Translations under genes and position numbers: made by a program
The notes under the pieces: generated by a model
Database searches by the model: none
Told to the model about the DNA's origin: nothing
What the model saw: the letters and a program-made list of their open reading frames with translations, nothing else
Shown: in pieces, positions 23,933 to 33,370 of the stretch
How the letters are laid out: every line of letters starts with the position of its first letter
How positions within the stretch are numbered: position 1 is the first letter of the stretch
Origin: a bacterium
Lineage (GTDB): Bacteria; Bacillota_I; Bacilli_A; Izemoplasmatales; UBA1188
NCBI GenBank assembly: GCA_017960565.1
Contig: JAGCYY010000020.1
Location: 1-48,513, forward strand
DNA: 48,513 nt
Direction: 5' to 3'

Positions 23933-24475
23933 ATGAGTCGTATTGGTAAAAAACCTATAGTGATTCCTGAAAATACAACAGTAGAAGTTGAAAACAATGT
24001 AGTTACTGTTAAAGGTAAAAACGGAACACTAACACAAAAATTTAGAGATGATGTAGTAATCGAAGTTAAGAATAACGAAGTACACGTTACTCTTCCAGAA
24101 AAACCTACAAACTTCTCAGAAGTATATCATGGAACTGCAAGAGCATTAATCAACAACATGGTTGTAGGCTGTAGTGAAGGTTTCAAAGTTCCACTAGAAA
24201 TCAAAGGTACAGGTTATAGATTTGTGCTAAACAATCCACAAGTACTTACAGTTATCGCTGGATATTCAAATCCAGTAGAGTCTAAGATTCCAGAAGGAAT
24301 CACAATTGAGCTCCCAACTCAAACTGATTGCGTTATCAAAGGTGCAAATAAGGAACAAGTTGGAGAATATGCAGCTAACATTAGGGGAATTAGACCTCCT
24401 GAGCCATACCATGGAAAAGGTATAAGATATAAAGGCGAAAAAGTTAGACATAAAGAAGGGAAGACAGCGAAGTAA
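23933..24475 (+). CDS. rplF: 50S ribosomal protein L6
   Basis: A 180-residue L6 ([20 protein letters not shown]; end [20 protein letters not shown]) located near the GTPase centre. It starts 5 bases after rpsH with little ribosome-binding sequence, so it is probably coupled. Confidence 0.98.
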   Translation: MSRIGKKPIVIPENTTVEVENNVVTVKGKNGTLTQKFRDDVVIEVKNNEVHVTLPEKPTNFSEVYHGTARALINNMVVGCSEGFKVPLEIKGTGYRFVLNNPQVLTVIAGYSNPVESKIPEGITIELPTQTDCVIKGANKEQVGEYAANIRGIRPPEPYHGKGIRYKGEKVRHKEGKTAK

Positions 24476-24477
24476 TT

Positions 24478-24828
24478 ATGATTAAAATTTATGATTCAAA
24501 CGCTCAAAGACTAAAACGTCACGCGCGTGTAAGAAAGACTGTAAGCGGAACAGCTGAACGTCCAAGATTAGATGTTTTCCGTTCAAATTTACATATTTAT
24601 GCTCAAGTTATCGATGATACTAAAGGTGTAACACTTGTTAGTGCATCAAGTTTAAAACTCTCTCGTGGATCTAATTGTGAAGCAGCTAAAGAAGTAGGCA
24701 AGATGGTTGCTGAAGCTGCACTCAAAGCTGGAATCACTGAAGTAGTATTCGACCGTGGTGGTTATATCTATCATGGTAGAGTTAAAGCATTAGCTGAAGG
24801 CGCTAGAGAAGCCGGCTTAAAATTCTAA
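24478..24828 (+). CDS. rplR: 50S ribosomal protein L18
   Basis: A 116-residue L18 that binds 5S rRNA ([20 protein letters not shown]; end [20 protein letters not shown]). It starts 2 bases after the rplF stop. Confidence 0.98.
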   Translation: MIKIYDSNAQRLKRHARVRKTVSGTAERPRLDVFRSNLHIYAQVIDDTKGVTLVSASSLKLSRGSNCEAAKEVGKMVAEAALKAGITEVVFDRGGYIYHGRVKALAEGAREAGLKF

Positions 24829-24840
24829 GGAGGATATGAA

Positions 24841-25461
24841 ATGGAAGAAAAAGAATTAGAAGTTTTAGAAACTCCTGAGACTCAAGAAGCTCCTCAAAAA
24901 GCTGAAGTTAGTCAAGAAGAACATCAAAGAAAAGATCGTAAAATTGAAAGACGTCCAAGAAGAGAAAAAGCTGTTGAAGAAGAATCTCCATACAAAGAAA
25001 GCTTAATCTCAATTGGAAGAATTACTAAGGTAGTTAAGGGTGGTAGAAGAATGCGTTTCAATGCCCTCGTAGTTATCGGTGATGGTAAAGGTCTTGTTGG
25101 ATTTGGTACTGGTAAAGCTCATGAAGTACCAGATGCAATCAAAAAAGCAGCAAAAGATGCTGAAAAGAATCTTGTTAAAGTTCCACTATACGGAACTACA
25201 ATTCCTCACCAAATAGTAGGTCACTATGGTGCAGGCAAAGTCCTCCTAAAACCAGCCGTTCCTGGTACTGGTGTATCAGCAGGTGGTGCTGTTCGTTCTA
25301 TTATGGAACTTGCAGGTATTGAGGACGTATTATCAAAATCTCTCGGATCTCATACTCCAGTAAATGTCGTTAGAGCAACTTTCGATGCACTAACTCACTT
25401 GCGTTCAGTAGATCAAGTTGCTGAAGTTAGAGGTATCGAGGCTAGGAAGGTACTTAAATAA
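24841..25461 (+). CDS. rpsE: 30S ribosomal protein S5 with N-terminal extension
   Basis: A 206-residue S5, part of the ram/decoding fidelity region and the mRNA entry helicase. The S5 core begins near residue 52 ([20 protein letters not shown], then [17 protein letters not shown]). It is preceded by about 50 residues of alternating acidic and basic low-complexity sequence, where typical Firmicutes S5 has about 10-15. AAGGAGG lies 8 bases before the ATG and no later in-frame Met fits, so the extension looks real. The stop overlaps the rpmD start. Confidence 0.96.
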   Translation: MEEKELEVLETPETQEAPQKAEVSQEEHQRKDRKIERRPRREKAVEEESPYKESLISIGRITKVVKGGRRMRFNALVVIGDGKGLVGFGTGKAHEVPDAIKKAAKDAEKNLVKVPLYGTTIPHQIVGHYGAGKVLLKPAVPGTGVSAGGAVRSIMELAGIEDVLSKSLGSHTPVNVVRATFDALTHLRSVDQVAEVRGIEARKVLK

Positions 25462-25640
25462 TGTTAAAAGTCACTTTAGTTAAGAGCCCTCTTACAAGAA
25501 AACAAAACCAAATAGCTACTGTTAAGGCTCTCGGTTTACACAAACTTCACAGCTCAGTAGTAAAAAACGATAATCCTCAGATCAGAGGTATGATCAATAC
25601 AATCAAACACCTCGTTAAGGTCGAAGAAGTGGAGGCATAA
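25461..25640 (+). CDS. rpmD: 50S ribosomal protein L30
   Basis: A 59-residue L30 ([20 protein letters not shown]; then [20 protein letters not shown]). It starts at the ATG that overlaps the last base of the rpsE stop (TAATG), with GGAAGG 10 bases upstream. The rpsE-rpmD-rplO order is standard. Confidence 0.96.
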   Translation: MLKVTLVKSPLTRKQNQIATVKALGLHKLHSSVVKNDNPQIRGMINTIKHLVKVEEVEA

Positions 25641-25641
25641 T

Positions 25642-26076
25642 ATGGCACTTGAAAATTTAAAACCAACTCCTGGTTCAAATCATTCAAAAAAAGTATTAGG
25701 TCGTGGTTATGGCGCCCATGGTAAAACTTCAGGTAGAGGCCAAAAAGGTCAAGGATCACGTGCTGGTGGTGGACCTCGTCTCGGTTTCACAGGTGGTGAA
25801 ACACCACTCTATAAGAGACTTGCTAAAAGAGGTTTCACTCATGTATTTAAGAAACAATACGCAATTGTTAATGTTTCAAGCTTAAACGTATTTGAAGCAG
25901 GTACTGTTGTTGACAAAGAAGCTTTAGTAAATGCTAATTTAGTAGATAAAGATGCAAAACTCGTTAAAGTTCTTGCAAATGGCGAATTAAATGTATCTTT
26001 AACTGTTAAAGTTGACAAAGTATCTGAAAGTGCAAAATCTAAAATTGAAGCCGCTGGTGGAAAAGTAGAGGAGTAA
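25642..26076 (+). CDS. rplO: 50S ribosomal protein L15
   Basis: A 144-residue L15 (MALENLKPTPGSNHSKKVLG). Its long N-terminal Gly/Arg-rich arm (GYGAHGKTSGRGQKGQGSRA) threads into 23S rRNA. It starts one base after rpmD. Confidence 0.98.
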   Translation: MALENLKPTPGSNHSKKVLGRGYGAHGKTSGRGQKGQGSRAGGGPRLGFTGGETPLYKRLAKRGFTHVFKKQYAIVNVSSLNVFEAGTVVDKEALVNANLVDKDAKLVKVLANGELNVSLTVKVDKVSESAKSKIEAAGGKVEE

Positions 26077-26080
26077 TACT

Positions 26081-27358
26081 ATGGATACTATCAAGAAGGT
26101 CTTCAAAAATAAAGAAGAGATGCGCAAAATATTATTTACTCTCTTAATATTCTTAGTATTTAAAATCTGTACTATGATTCCTGCAGTAAATAATGTACAG
26201 TTATTCAAAGCTGAAGATTCAGCTGGATTTATTGGTATCATCAACTCCTTCTCAGGAGACGCTCTTAGAAATTATTCGATAGTTGCACTTGGAATAGGCC
26301 CTTACATCACCGCATCTATCATTATTGAACTTCTAGAAATGGATATCATTCCAATTCTAAAAGAATGGAAAGAAGAAGGTGAAGAAGGCCGTAAGAAATT
26401 AGGTCAACTTACAAGATATGCTGGTGTCGTTGTAGCATTTATCCAAGCTATCGCAACAACATTTGGTATGCAACAACAAATCTTCCAAGGCGGAAGAACA
26501 ACATTCTTTGGCCTAATGGCTGTTTCAATTACTCTAACTGCTGGCGCTGCACTTTGTATCTGGCTAGCAGACTTAATCACAACTTATGGTGTTGGTAATG
26601 GAGCATCACTCCTTATCACTATGGGTATCATTATTTCTTTCCCAAGTTCTATAAATACATTAATCTCAGAAATATCAGGTCAAGATGTCGCTGTATCTAA
26701 ATACTTCATGGCATTCTTCACACTCTTATTATTCTTTGTAATCCTAATCGGTATCGTATTTATGGAATCTTCACAAAGAAAAATTCAGATTCAATATGCT
26801 AATAGACCTAGCGCTGCTAAGTTCCAAGGCTCTAGCGAATCTACTTTCCCAATCAAAATCAACTCAGCTTCAGTTATACCAGTAATCTTCGCTGCAACTT
26901 TACTCGGTATACCACAAACAATCTTCTCATTCACAGTCAATCCAAACACAGGTGCTGCGCTCTGGTTAAATGAAATTTTCTCATCACACGCCTTAATCGG
27001 ATATGTAATCTATGTATTATTAATATTCTTCTTTACAATATTCTATACATTCTTACAAATCAATCCACAAAAGACTGCAGAAGATTTACAAAAACGTGGT
27101 GCATATATCCCTGGTTATCGTCCAGGATATGAAACTGAACAATATCTATCTAAAGTATTATTTAATGTAACTTTATTTGGCGCACTATATCTAGTTGTTG
27201 TCGCATCACTTCCAACATTATCAACAATGCTTGGTGCTTCTAGTGCTATAGAAATTGGTGGTACATCACTCATGATCGTTGTTGGTGTTGCTGTCGAAAC
27301 AGTACGTCAAATCAAGACTGATGTGCAAGATCAAAGATATGAGGGCTTCCTCGCATAG
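26081..27358 (+). CDS. secY: Preprotein translocase channel subunit SecY
   Basis: A 425-residue ten-helix membrane protein that forms the Sec channel with SecE and SecG. The second helix (plug) region and conserved loops are readable: GIGPYITASIIIELL, the cytosolic loop QRKIQIQYANRPS, and QKRGAYIPGYRPGYETEQYL in the SecA/ribosome-binding loop. It starts 4 bases after rplO. Its partner SecE is the unusual three-helix version at 7689-8228. Confidence 0.97.
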   Translation: MDTIKKVFKNKEEMRKILFTLLIFLVFKICTMIPAVNNVQLFKAEDSAGFIGIINSFSGDALRNYSIVALGIGPYITASIIIELLEMDIIPILKEWKEEGEEGRKKLGQLTRYAGVVVAFIQAIATTFGMQQQIFQGGRTTFFGLMAVSITLTAGAALCIWLADLITTYGVGNGASLLITMGIIISFPSSINTLISEISGQDVAVSKYFMAFFTLLLFFVILIGIVFMESSQRKIQIQYANRPSAAKFQGSSESTFPIKINSASVIPVIFAATLLGIPQTIFSFTVNPNTGAALWLNEIFSSHALIGYVIYVLLIFFFTIFYTFLQINPQKTAEDLQKRGAYIPGYRPGYETEQYLSKVLFNVTLFGALYLVVVASLPTLSTMLGASSAIEIGGTSLMIVVGVAVETVRQIKTDVQDQRYEGFLA

Positions 27359-27365
27359 GTGATGC

Positions 27366-28016
27366 ATGAATCTAGTTATTCTTGGAAAACCTGGTGCAGG
27401 GAAGGGCACATTATGCCAATACTGTGTAAAAAAAGCTAACCTCTGTCATATTTCAACAGGAGACATATTTAGACAAGAAATAAGTGCTAAAACTCCTCTT
27501 GGAATACTTGCTGACTCATACATTAGCAAGGGCAATCTTTGTCCTGATAGCGTCACAAACGAAATAATCAAGAATATACTATTAAAGGATCCATCTAGAA
27601 GTTATCTATTTGATGGTTATCCTAGAACTGTTAATCAAGCTGATGCTCTAGCTCAAATGATGAATGAGCTAGGCATCAAGCTAGATGCAGTAATAGATAT
27701 GAATGTAAGTGATGAAATCGTTATCGAGCGTCTATCTACAAGAAGACTTTGCAGAAACTGTGGTGCTATCTACAACACAAGAAATCATATGCCAAAAGTT
27801 GAAGGCAAATGCGATCTTTGTGGTGGTGAAATCTATACAAGAGATGATGACCAAGTTGATGCAATAAAAGAACGTTTATCTGTATATAAATCAAAAACTC
27901 AACCATTGATCGATTATTATACAAATAACGGACTAATTATGATAGTAGACGGAAGTCTACACCCAAGAGATCTATATCAAGTAATCAAGAATAATCTTGA
28001 TGAAAGAAATCTTTAA
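27366..28016 (+). CDS. adk: Adenylate kinase, zinc-LID type
   Basis: A 216-residue kinase that interconverts 2 ADP with ATP and AMP. The P-loop is GKPGAGKGT, the NMP site is ISTGDIFRQE and FDGYPRTVNQ, and the LID carries a four-cysteine zinc site (CRNCGAIYNT and CDLCGGEIYTR), as in Gram-positive enzymes. It lies between secY and infA as usual, but map, which normally follows adk, is missing from the operon. Confidence 0.97.
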   Translation: MNLVILGKPGAGKGTLCQYCVKKANLCHISTGDIFRQEISAKTPLGILADSYISKGNLCPDSVTNEIIKNILLKDPSRSYLFDGYPRTVNQADALAQMMNELGIKLDAVIDMNVSDEIVIERLSTRRLCRNCGAIYNTRNHMPKVEGKCDLCGGEIYTRDDDQVDAIKERLSVYKSKTQPLIDYYTNNGLIMIVDGSLHPRDLYQVIKNNLDERNL

Positions 28017-28069
28017 ATCTTAAAATCTCTAAAGATTTAAAAATTCTAGTAGACATTAAGGAGAAATGA

Positions 28070-28303
28070 ATGGCAAAAGATGATGTAATAGAATTCGACG
28101 GTACAGTCGTAGAAGTATTACCAAACACAGAATTCATTGTTGAACTTAAAAATGGACATCGTATCCATGCGCACGTTTCTGGCAAAATCCGTATAAACAA
28201 CATACGCATTTTGCAAGGTCAAGAAGTAAGAGTAGAATTATCATCTTATGATTTAACACGTGGCAGAATTACGAGGAGATACAATTCAAAAAAGGAGAAT
28301 TAA
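28070..28303 (+). CDS. infA: Translation initiation factor IF-1
   Basis: A 77-residue OB-fold factor that occupies the A site during initiation ([38 protein letters not shown]). The usual family length is about 72; a few extra residues lie at the C-terminus. TAAGGAGAA lies 6 bases before the ATG. Confidence 0.97.
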   Translation: MAKDDVIEFDGTVVEVLPNTEFIVELKNGHRIHAHVSGKIRINNIRILQGQEVRVELSSYDLTRGRITRRYNSKKEN

Positions 28304-28311
28304 TCAAATTC

Positions 28312-28428
28312 ATGAAAACTAGACCTTCAGTTAAAAAGATTTGCGACAAGTGCAAAGTTATTAGAAGACATGGTGTTGTAATGGTAATTTGTGAAAATCC
28401 TAAACATAAACAAAGACAAGGTAAATAA
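28312..28428 (+). CDS. rpmJ: 50S ribosomal protein L36
   Basis: A 38-residue L36 ([20 protein letters not shown]; ending [11 protein letters not shown]). The zinc ligands are Cys11, Cys14, Cys27 and His32 by family position. Its ribosome binding site (AAAGGAG, 28290-28296) lies inside the end of infA. Confidence 0.97.
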   Translation: MKTRPSVKKICDKCKVIRRHGVVMVICENPKHKQRQGK

Positions 28429-28442
28429 GGAGAAAATAGAGT

Positions 28443-28808
28443 ATGGCACGTATAGTAGGTGTAGATATTCCTAATGATAAGAGAGTCGTTATTTCCCTTA
28501 CTTATATTTATGGTATTGGATTAAGCACTTCAAAGAAAATCTTAGAAAAAGTAGGAGTATCAGAAGATACAAGAGTTAAAAATCTTACAGATGAAGAATT
28601 AACTAAAATAAGAAACGAAGTTTCTGCATACAAAATCGAAGGTGATCTCAGAAGAGACACTACAAACGATATTAAGCGTTTAATGGATATTGGCTGTTAT
28701 AGAGGAATTAGACATAGAAAAGGTTTACCAGTTAATGGCCAAAACACAAGAAATAACGCAAGAACACGTAAAGGTCCAAAGAAGACCGTTACTAACAAGA
28801 AGAAATAA
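28443..28808 (+). CDS. rpsM: 30S ribosomal protein S13
   Basis: A 121-residue S13 ([20 protein letters not shown]) in the 30S head. The tRNA-contacting C-terminal tail [15 protein letters not shown] and the motif [20 protein letters not shown] are conserved. Confidence 0.98.
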   Translation: MARIVGVDIPNDKRVVISLTYIYGIGLSTSKKILEKVGVSEDTRVKNLTDEELTKIRNEVSAYKIEGDLRRDTTNDIKRLMDIGCYRGIRHRKGLPVNGQNTRNNARTRKGPKKTVTNKKK

Positions 28809-28823
28809 GGGAGGACTTGATAA

Positions 28824-29210
28824 ATGGCTACAACAACAAGAAAACGTCGTGTTAAGAAAAATATCCCTTATGGTATTGCACACATTCATTCAACATTCAA
28901 CAATACAATCGTATCAATCACAGATCCACAAGGCAATCTAGTTTCTTGGGCATCTGCTGGTGCAGTAGGATACAAGGGATCTAAAAAATCAACTCCATTT
29001 GCTGCAGGTTTAGCAAGCGAAGCTGCTGCTAAGAAAGCTGCTGCAGATTGTGGTATGAAGAAAGTAGAAGTTGATGTTAAAGGACCAGGACCAGGAAGAG
29101 ATACAGCTATCCGTTCTCTAGCAGTTGCTGGACTCGAAATAACTGCTATTTACGATACTACACCAATTCCACACAATGGTTGTCGTCCACCTAAGAGACC
29201 ACGTGGCTAG
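28824..29210 (+). CDS. rpsK: 30S ribosomal protein S11
   Basis: A 128-residue S11 on the 30S platform ([20 protein letters not shown]; end [16 protein letters not shown]). Position S13-S11-rpoA-L17 is the standard alpha operon without rpsD, as in other Firmicutes. Confidence 0.98.
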   Translation: MATTTRKRRVKKNIPYGIAHIHSTFNNTIVSITDPQGNLVSWASAGAVGYKGSKKSTPFAAGLASEAAAKKAAADCGMKKVEVDVKGPGPGRDTAIRSLAVAGLEITAIYDTTPIPHNGCRPPKRPRG

Positions 29211-29224
29211 GAGGTTTTAATAAT

Positions 29225-30220
29225 ATGGCAGATTTTGATATCACTCAAGATTCTAGAGCTGCTCATGAAGAGTTAAAACTTATCGCTCCAAAGGCTGTTA
29301 TTACTCCAGGTAGCGATAAAGATAATGCCATCCTCTCCGTAAAACCACTCGAAAGAGGATATGGTCTTACAATTGGTAATGCTCTAAGAAGAGTATTACT
29401 AGCTAGTCTTCCAGGCGCTGCAATTACTTCAATTCAAATAGAAGGTATTCAACATGAATTCTCATCTATTCCTGGAGTAATCGAAGATGTTACTGGAATC
29501 GTATTAAATTTAAAATCAGTTATTCTAAAAATCGTATCTGAAGATGCAATCGAAAAGAATCTTCAAATCGATGTTGAAGGCCCTATGACTGTTACAGCTG
29601 GCGATATCCTTTGCGATGAAGAAGTTGAAATCGTAAATAAAGATCAATACATCTGTAGAGTTAATAGCGGAAGACTCAGAATCGATTTAACCGCAAGAAA
29701 AGGTATTGGTTATAAGAATGCTGATGAAAACAGAGAATACTATGAATCACTTGCAGGTGTTATTCCAATTGATTCAATCTATACTCCTGTTGTAAAAGTT
29801 GCTTACCATGTAAACAAAGTCAGAATTCAAGACAACGCTAACTATGAAGAATTAGTACTTGATGTTACTACAAATGGTGGTGTTACTCCTGAATATGCTG
29901 TTGCAAAAGCTGCAATGATTCTTAAAGATCAGCTCGATTGCATAGCTTCATTATCTGATAGAGCAGTACAGGAAGGCTCTACTACAGGTGCATCAGTAGT
30001 TGAATCTGAAGAATCACAAACTCCTGATAGACCAATCGAAGACTTAGATTTAAGTGTTAGATCATACAACTGTCTTAAGAGATTTGGTATCTTCAAGATC
30101 AGCGAGCTATGCGACAAGACTGAGGAAGATATGATGAAGATTAGAAACCTCGGTAAGAAATCTTTAAAGGAAATCAAGGACAAGCTTACAGAAATGGATC
30201 TTGGTTTCGCTCGTCATTAA
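29225..30220 (+). CDS. rpoA: DNA-directed RNA polymerase alpha subunit
   Basis: A 331-residue alpha subunit. The N-terminal assembly domain reads PLERGYGLTIGNALRRVLLA and SLPGAAITSIQIEGIQHEFS. The C-terminal domain (DLDLSVRSYNCLKRFGIFKI; MKIRNLGKKSLKEIKDKL) binds UP elements and activators. Full length. The beta and beta' genes are not in this window. Confidence 0.98.
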   Translation: MADFDITQDSRAAHEELKLIAPKAVITPGSDKDNAILSVKPLERGYGLTIGNALRRVLLASLPGAAITSIQIEGIQHEFSSIPGVIEDVTGIVLNLKSVILKIVSEDAIEKNLQIDVEGPMTVTAGDILCDEEVEIVNKDQYICRVNSGRLRIDLTARKGIGYKNADENREYYESLAGVIPIDSIYTPVVKVAYHVNKVRIQDNANYEELVLDVTTNGGVTPEYAVAKAAMILKDQLDCIASLSDRAVQEGSTTGASVVESEESQTPDRPIEDLDLSVRSYNCLKRFGIFKISELCDKTEEDMMKIRNLGKKSLKEIKDKLTEMDLGFARH

Positions 30221-30234
30221 AATAGGAGGACTAT

Positions 30235-30624
30235 ATGTCAAACAAGTTTACACAGTTAAATCGTGATATGTCATCAAGAAAAGCATTAGTAAGAGATCTT
30301 TCAACTCAACTTATTCTTTATGGTGAAATCAAGACAACTGAAAAGAAAGCTAAATTAATTTCTGGAATCGTTGAAAAGCTCGTTACTTGTGCTAAAAACG
30401 GTTTAGACACTAATAATTCTAAAGATTTACTTGCTGCAAGAAGAGAAGTTATGGAGACAGTTAGACCACTCAAGAACGCTGATGGCAAAACTGCAACTCA
30501 AATTCTATTTGATGATATCGCACCAAAATATAAAGATAGAAATGGTGGATATACTCAAATCTTCAAACTTGCTCCACGTACTGGTGATGGAGCTCCAATG
30601 GCTCTAATCAGATTTGTTAAATAA
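30235..30624 (+). CDS. rplQ: 50S ribosomal protein L17
   Basis: A 129-residue L17 (NRDMSSRKALVRDLSTQLIL; end GYTQIFKLAPRTGDGAPMAL), the last gene of the superoperon, followed by a strong terminator. Confidence 0.98.
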   Translation: MSNKFTQLNRDMSSRKALVRDLSTQLILYGEIKTTEKKAKLISGIVEKLVTCAKNGLDTNNSKDLLAARREVMETVRPLKNADGKTATQILFDDIAPKYKDRNGGYTQIFKLAPRTGDGAPMALIRFVK

Positions 30625-30644
30625 TTAAGCAAATATTCTATTAT

Positions 30645-30677
30645 AAAAAGATAAGATTTGTTGAATCTTATCTTTTT
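30645..30677 (+). terminator. Terminator of the S10-spc-alpha operon
   Basis: A perfect 14-bp stem (30645-30658 with 30664-30677) with loop TGTTG; the right arm ends in TTTTT. The left arm begins with AAAAA, so it would also work on the minus strand. Confidence 0.9.
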
Positions 30678-30737
30678 AATTTATAGAATTTTCTATTTTT
30701 TTCTTTTCTTATATTTAAAGATGTATGCTGTAAAATA

Positions 30738-30746
30738 TGTTATAAT
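30738..30746 (+). promoter_or_regulatory. Extended -10 promoter of the ecf operon
   Basis: TG at 30738-30739 then TATAAT at 30741-30746, 24 bases before the ecfA1 start. There is no convincing -35. GAGG at 30754-30757 is the ribosome binding site. Confidence 0.6.
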
Positions 30747-30769
30747 AAATAACGAGGTTATTTAATCTT

Positions 30770-31576
30770 ATGAAAATTGTATTTGATAATGTTAAATTTC
30801 AGTATGATAGTATGAAAAGAAATGTCCTTAAAGGGATTTCTTTTACTATCGACAAACCTGAATGGATTTCCATTATTGGACACAATGGTTCTGGAAAATC
30901 AACACTCGCTAAGATTCTTGTCGGACTTTTATCTCCAACTTTTGGGAGTATATATGTAAATGACATTGAACTTAATGAAGAAAATTTATATGAAATAAGA
31001 AAACATATTGGAATAGTATTTCAAAACCCTGATAACCAATTTGTAGCGACAAGTGTTGAAGATGATATAGCTTTTGGTCTTGAGAATAATCTAATAGAAA
31101 GAGAAGAGATGATTAAGCGTGTCGATGATGTTTTAAATCTTGTCTCAATGAAAGAATTTAAAAACGAAATGCCATCGAATTTATCGGGAGGGCAGAAACA
31201 ACGTGTTGCCATCGCGGGGATTCTTGCGATCAACCCTGAAATATATATCTTAGATGAAGCAACCTCTATGCTTGATCCTAAAGGCAGAGAGGATTTCTTG
31301 AAAATCGTTAAAATGCTCAAAGAAGAAGGCAAAACCATCATCATGATTACTCACGATATGAATGAAGCACTTCTAACCGATAGATGTATTGTATTAAAAG
31401 ATGGTGAAATCATCAAAGATGCAAAAACGATCGAATGTTTAAATGATTATGAATTATTAAAATCATCTAGGTTAGAAATGCCTAGCTCGCTTTATGTTTA
31501 TCATGAACTAAAAGAAAAAAATTACGACAATAAGGAGGTTCTAAATGCTTTATGGGAATCAGCCTTAAAGAAGTAA
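30770..31576 (+). CDS. ecfA1: Energy-coupling factor transporter ATPase A1
   Basis: A 268-residue ABC ATPase of the ECF vitamin/micronutrient uptake module. Walker A is GHNGSGKST, the Q-loop is FQNPDNQF, the signature is LSGGQKQR, Walker B is IYILDEATSMLDP and the switch His is ITHD. It heads an ecfA1-ecfA2-ecfT operon located directly after rplQ, the conserved position in Firmicutes. No substrate-binding S component lies in the window, so this is a shared group II module. Its end overlaps ecfA2. Confidence 0.95.
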   Translation: MKIVFDNVKFQYDSMKRNVLKGISFTIDKPEWISIIGHNGSGKSTLAKILVGLLSPTFGSIYVNDIELNEENLYEIRKHIGIVFQNPDNQFVATSVEDDIAFGLENNLIEREEMIKRVDDVLNLVSMKEFKNEMPSNLSGGQKQRVAIAGILAINPEIYILDEATSMLDPKGREDFLKIVKMLKEEGKTIIMITHDMNEALLTDRCIVLKDGEIIKDAKTIECLNDYELLKSSRLEMPSSLYVYHELKEKNYDNKEVLNALWESALKK

Positions 31577-32415
31577 ATTTTTCATATAATCCAAAAAGAA
31601 AAGGCACTAAATATGCCTTAAAAGATATCAATTTAGAGATCTCACCAAGTGATGAATTTATCGCTATAATTGGTGAAACTGGAAGCGGAAAATCAACTCT
31701 CGCATCGCTTTTTAATGCTCTTAAGATTCCAACATCAGGAGAAGCATATGTCAGTGGTATTAAGATTAAAAAAGTGAGAAAGAGACGCGAAAACTACAAC
31801 AAAATAAGAAAACATGTAGGTCTAGTTTTCCAAATGAGTGATTATCAGCTCTTTGAAGAAACTGTTTTAAAAGATGTAATGTTCGCTCCTCTTAATTTTA
31901 AAAAGACAAAAGAAGAAGCTCTTAAGATTGCGAAAAGTTCACTTGAACTTGTGGAAATCGATGAATCATTATTTGGCGTTAGTCCATTCACTCTTTCTGG
32001 CGGTGAAAAGAAACTTGTTTCGATCGCTGGAATTTTAGCTATGGAACCAGATATTTTAATCTTCGATGAACCGACTGCTGGAATTGATCCGAGCACTAAG
32101 AAAAAGCTTCTAAAATTATTTAGATCACTAAATGAAATCAAACACAAATCAGTTATTTTAATCACCCACGATATGAACATTGTGAATGAATATGCCAAAA
32201 GAGTGATTCTTATGAAGGATGGAACCATCTCATTTGATTCATCGCCTTATGATTTATTTGTAAATAATAGAAAAATTGTTAAAGATGCAAATATAGATCT
32301 ACCAGATTCTTATAAAATAATTGATCTATTAAAAGAAAAAACATCTGTCAGATTCAATGAAAATATCAAAATCAAAAATCTTGGAAATATTGTCGAGGAG
32401 CTAATTAATGAATAA
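31552..32415 (+). CDS. ecfA2: Energy-coupling factor transporter ATPase A2
   Basis: A 287-residue partner ATPase. Walker A is GETGSGKST, the Q-loop is FQMSDYQLFE, the signature is the divergent LSGGEKKLV, and Walker B is ILIFDEPTAGIDP. The start ATG 31552 lies within ecfA1; AAGGAGG at 31532-31538 is 13 bases away, slightly far. A closer ATG at 31545 is in a different frame and stops after seven codons. The heterodimer with EcfA1 powers EcfT and S components. Confidence 0.94.
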   Translation: MGISLKEVNFSYNPKRKGTKYALKDINLEISPSDEFIAIIGETGSGKSTLASLFNALKIPTSGEAYVSGIKIKKVRKRRENYNKIRKHVGLVFQMSDYQLFEETVLKDVMFAPLNFKKTKEEALKIAKSSLELVEIDESLFGVSPFTLSGGEKKLVSIAGILAMEPDILIFDEPTAGIDPSTKKKLLKLFRSLNEIKHKSVILITHDMNIVNEYAKRVILMKDGTISFDSSPYDLFVNNRKIVKDANIDLPDSYKIIDLLKEKTSVRFNENIKIKNLGNIVEELINE

Positions 32416-33370
32416 TTTTGTATTAGGGCAATATGTTCCCGGTAATTCATATATTTATAGAATCGATCCTAGAGTTAAAATAATCTCTACGATTTTGCTT
32501 ATGATATCTATATTTTTCTTAACCTCAATATATGAGATATTAGGTGCTCTTTTATTGATACTCATCATATTAATAAGTGCTAGAATCTCAATAATTAAAG
32601 CTGTCAGAGGTTTAAAACCTCTCTTGATATTATCAATATTCGTTTTCTTTTTTCAAATATTCTTTAATCAAGTTGGACAGGTTGTTTATTCAGTTAATTT
32701 AAACTTTTCACTTTTGTCAATCATCGCTATCATATCCCTAACAGTCTTATTTATAATAATCAGAAAATATATAAATTTCAAATTCTTGTTGTTTTTGGTG
32801 TACTTAGGATCACTTTATGCATCCCTCGTTTATATTAAAACAACCGATGTTTATTATACATATGTCTTAAATATATTTGATAAAGGTCTTGAGACAAGCT
32901 CGTTTGTCTTTTTTAGATTAGTCACAATGGTCTTTATTGCAACTCTTCTTACATTATCTACAAAACCAGCCGATATTACTCTTGGATTTGAATATTTATT
33001 AAGGCCACTTAAGATATTTAAATTAAATTCTGAAGAATTTGCGCTTATCATCTCAATTGCTTTAAGATATATTCCAACTATCTTAGATGAGGCATTAAAA
33101 ATCATGGATGCTCAAGCCTCTCGCGGTGCTGATTTTAAAGGTGGTAATGTTTTTAAGAAAATTAGAATAATTGTGTCTTTGCTTGTACCGATGTTTGTAC
33201 TATCTTTTGAAAGAAGTGATCAACTTGCGGATGCAATGTTATCAAGAAATTATGTTCCTGGTAAAGCTAAAACAAAATATCATATCTTAAAATGGAAAAC
33301 CTTTGATACAATTGTTTTAATTATGTCATTTATTATTCTTGGAGGTTCTATATGTCTTTTTGTGCTATAG
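32408..33370 (+). CDS. ecfT: Energy-coupling factor transmembrane protein EcfT
   Basis: A 320-residue membrane protein with about seven hydrophobic segments. Its C-terminal half carries the coupling-helix motif MDAQASRGADF (Ala-Arg-Gly type) that docks into the ATPases. A second A-R-x type motif occurs in DAMLSRNYVPGKAK. The family is usually about 265 residues; extra membrane segments lie around 85-140. It overlaps ecfA2 by 8 bases and truA by 19. Confidence 0.93.
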   Translation: MNNFVLGQYVPGNSYIYRIDPRVKIISTILLMISIFFLTSIYEILGALLLILIILISARISIIKAVRGLKPLLILSIFVFFFQIFFNQVGQVVYSVNLNFSLLSIIAIISLTVLFIIIRKYINFKFLLFLVYLGSLYASLVYIKTTDVYYTYVLNIFDKGLETSSFVFFRLVTMVFIATLLTLSTKPADITLGFEYLLRPLKIFKLNSEEFALIISIALRYIPTILDEALKIMDAQASRGADFKGGNVFKKIRIIVSLLVPMFVLSFERSDQLADAMLSRNYVPGKAKTKYHILKWKTFDTIVLIMSFIILGGSICLFVL

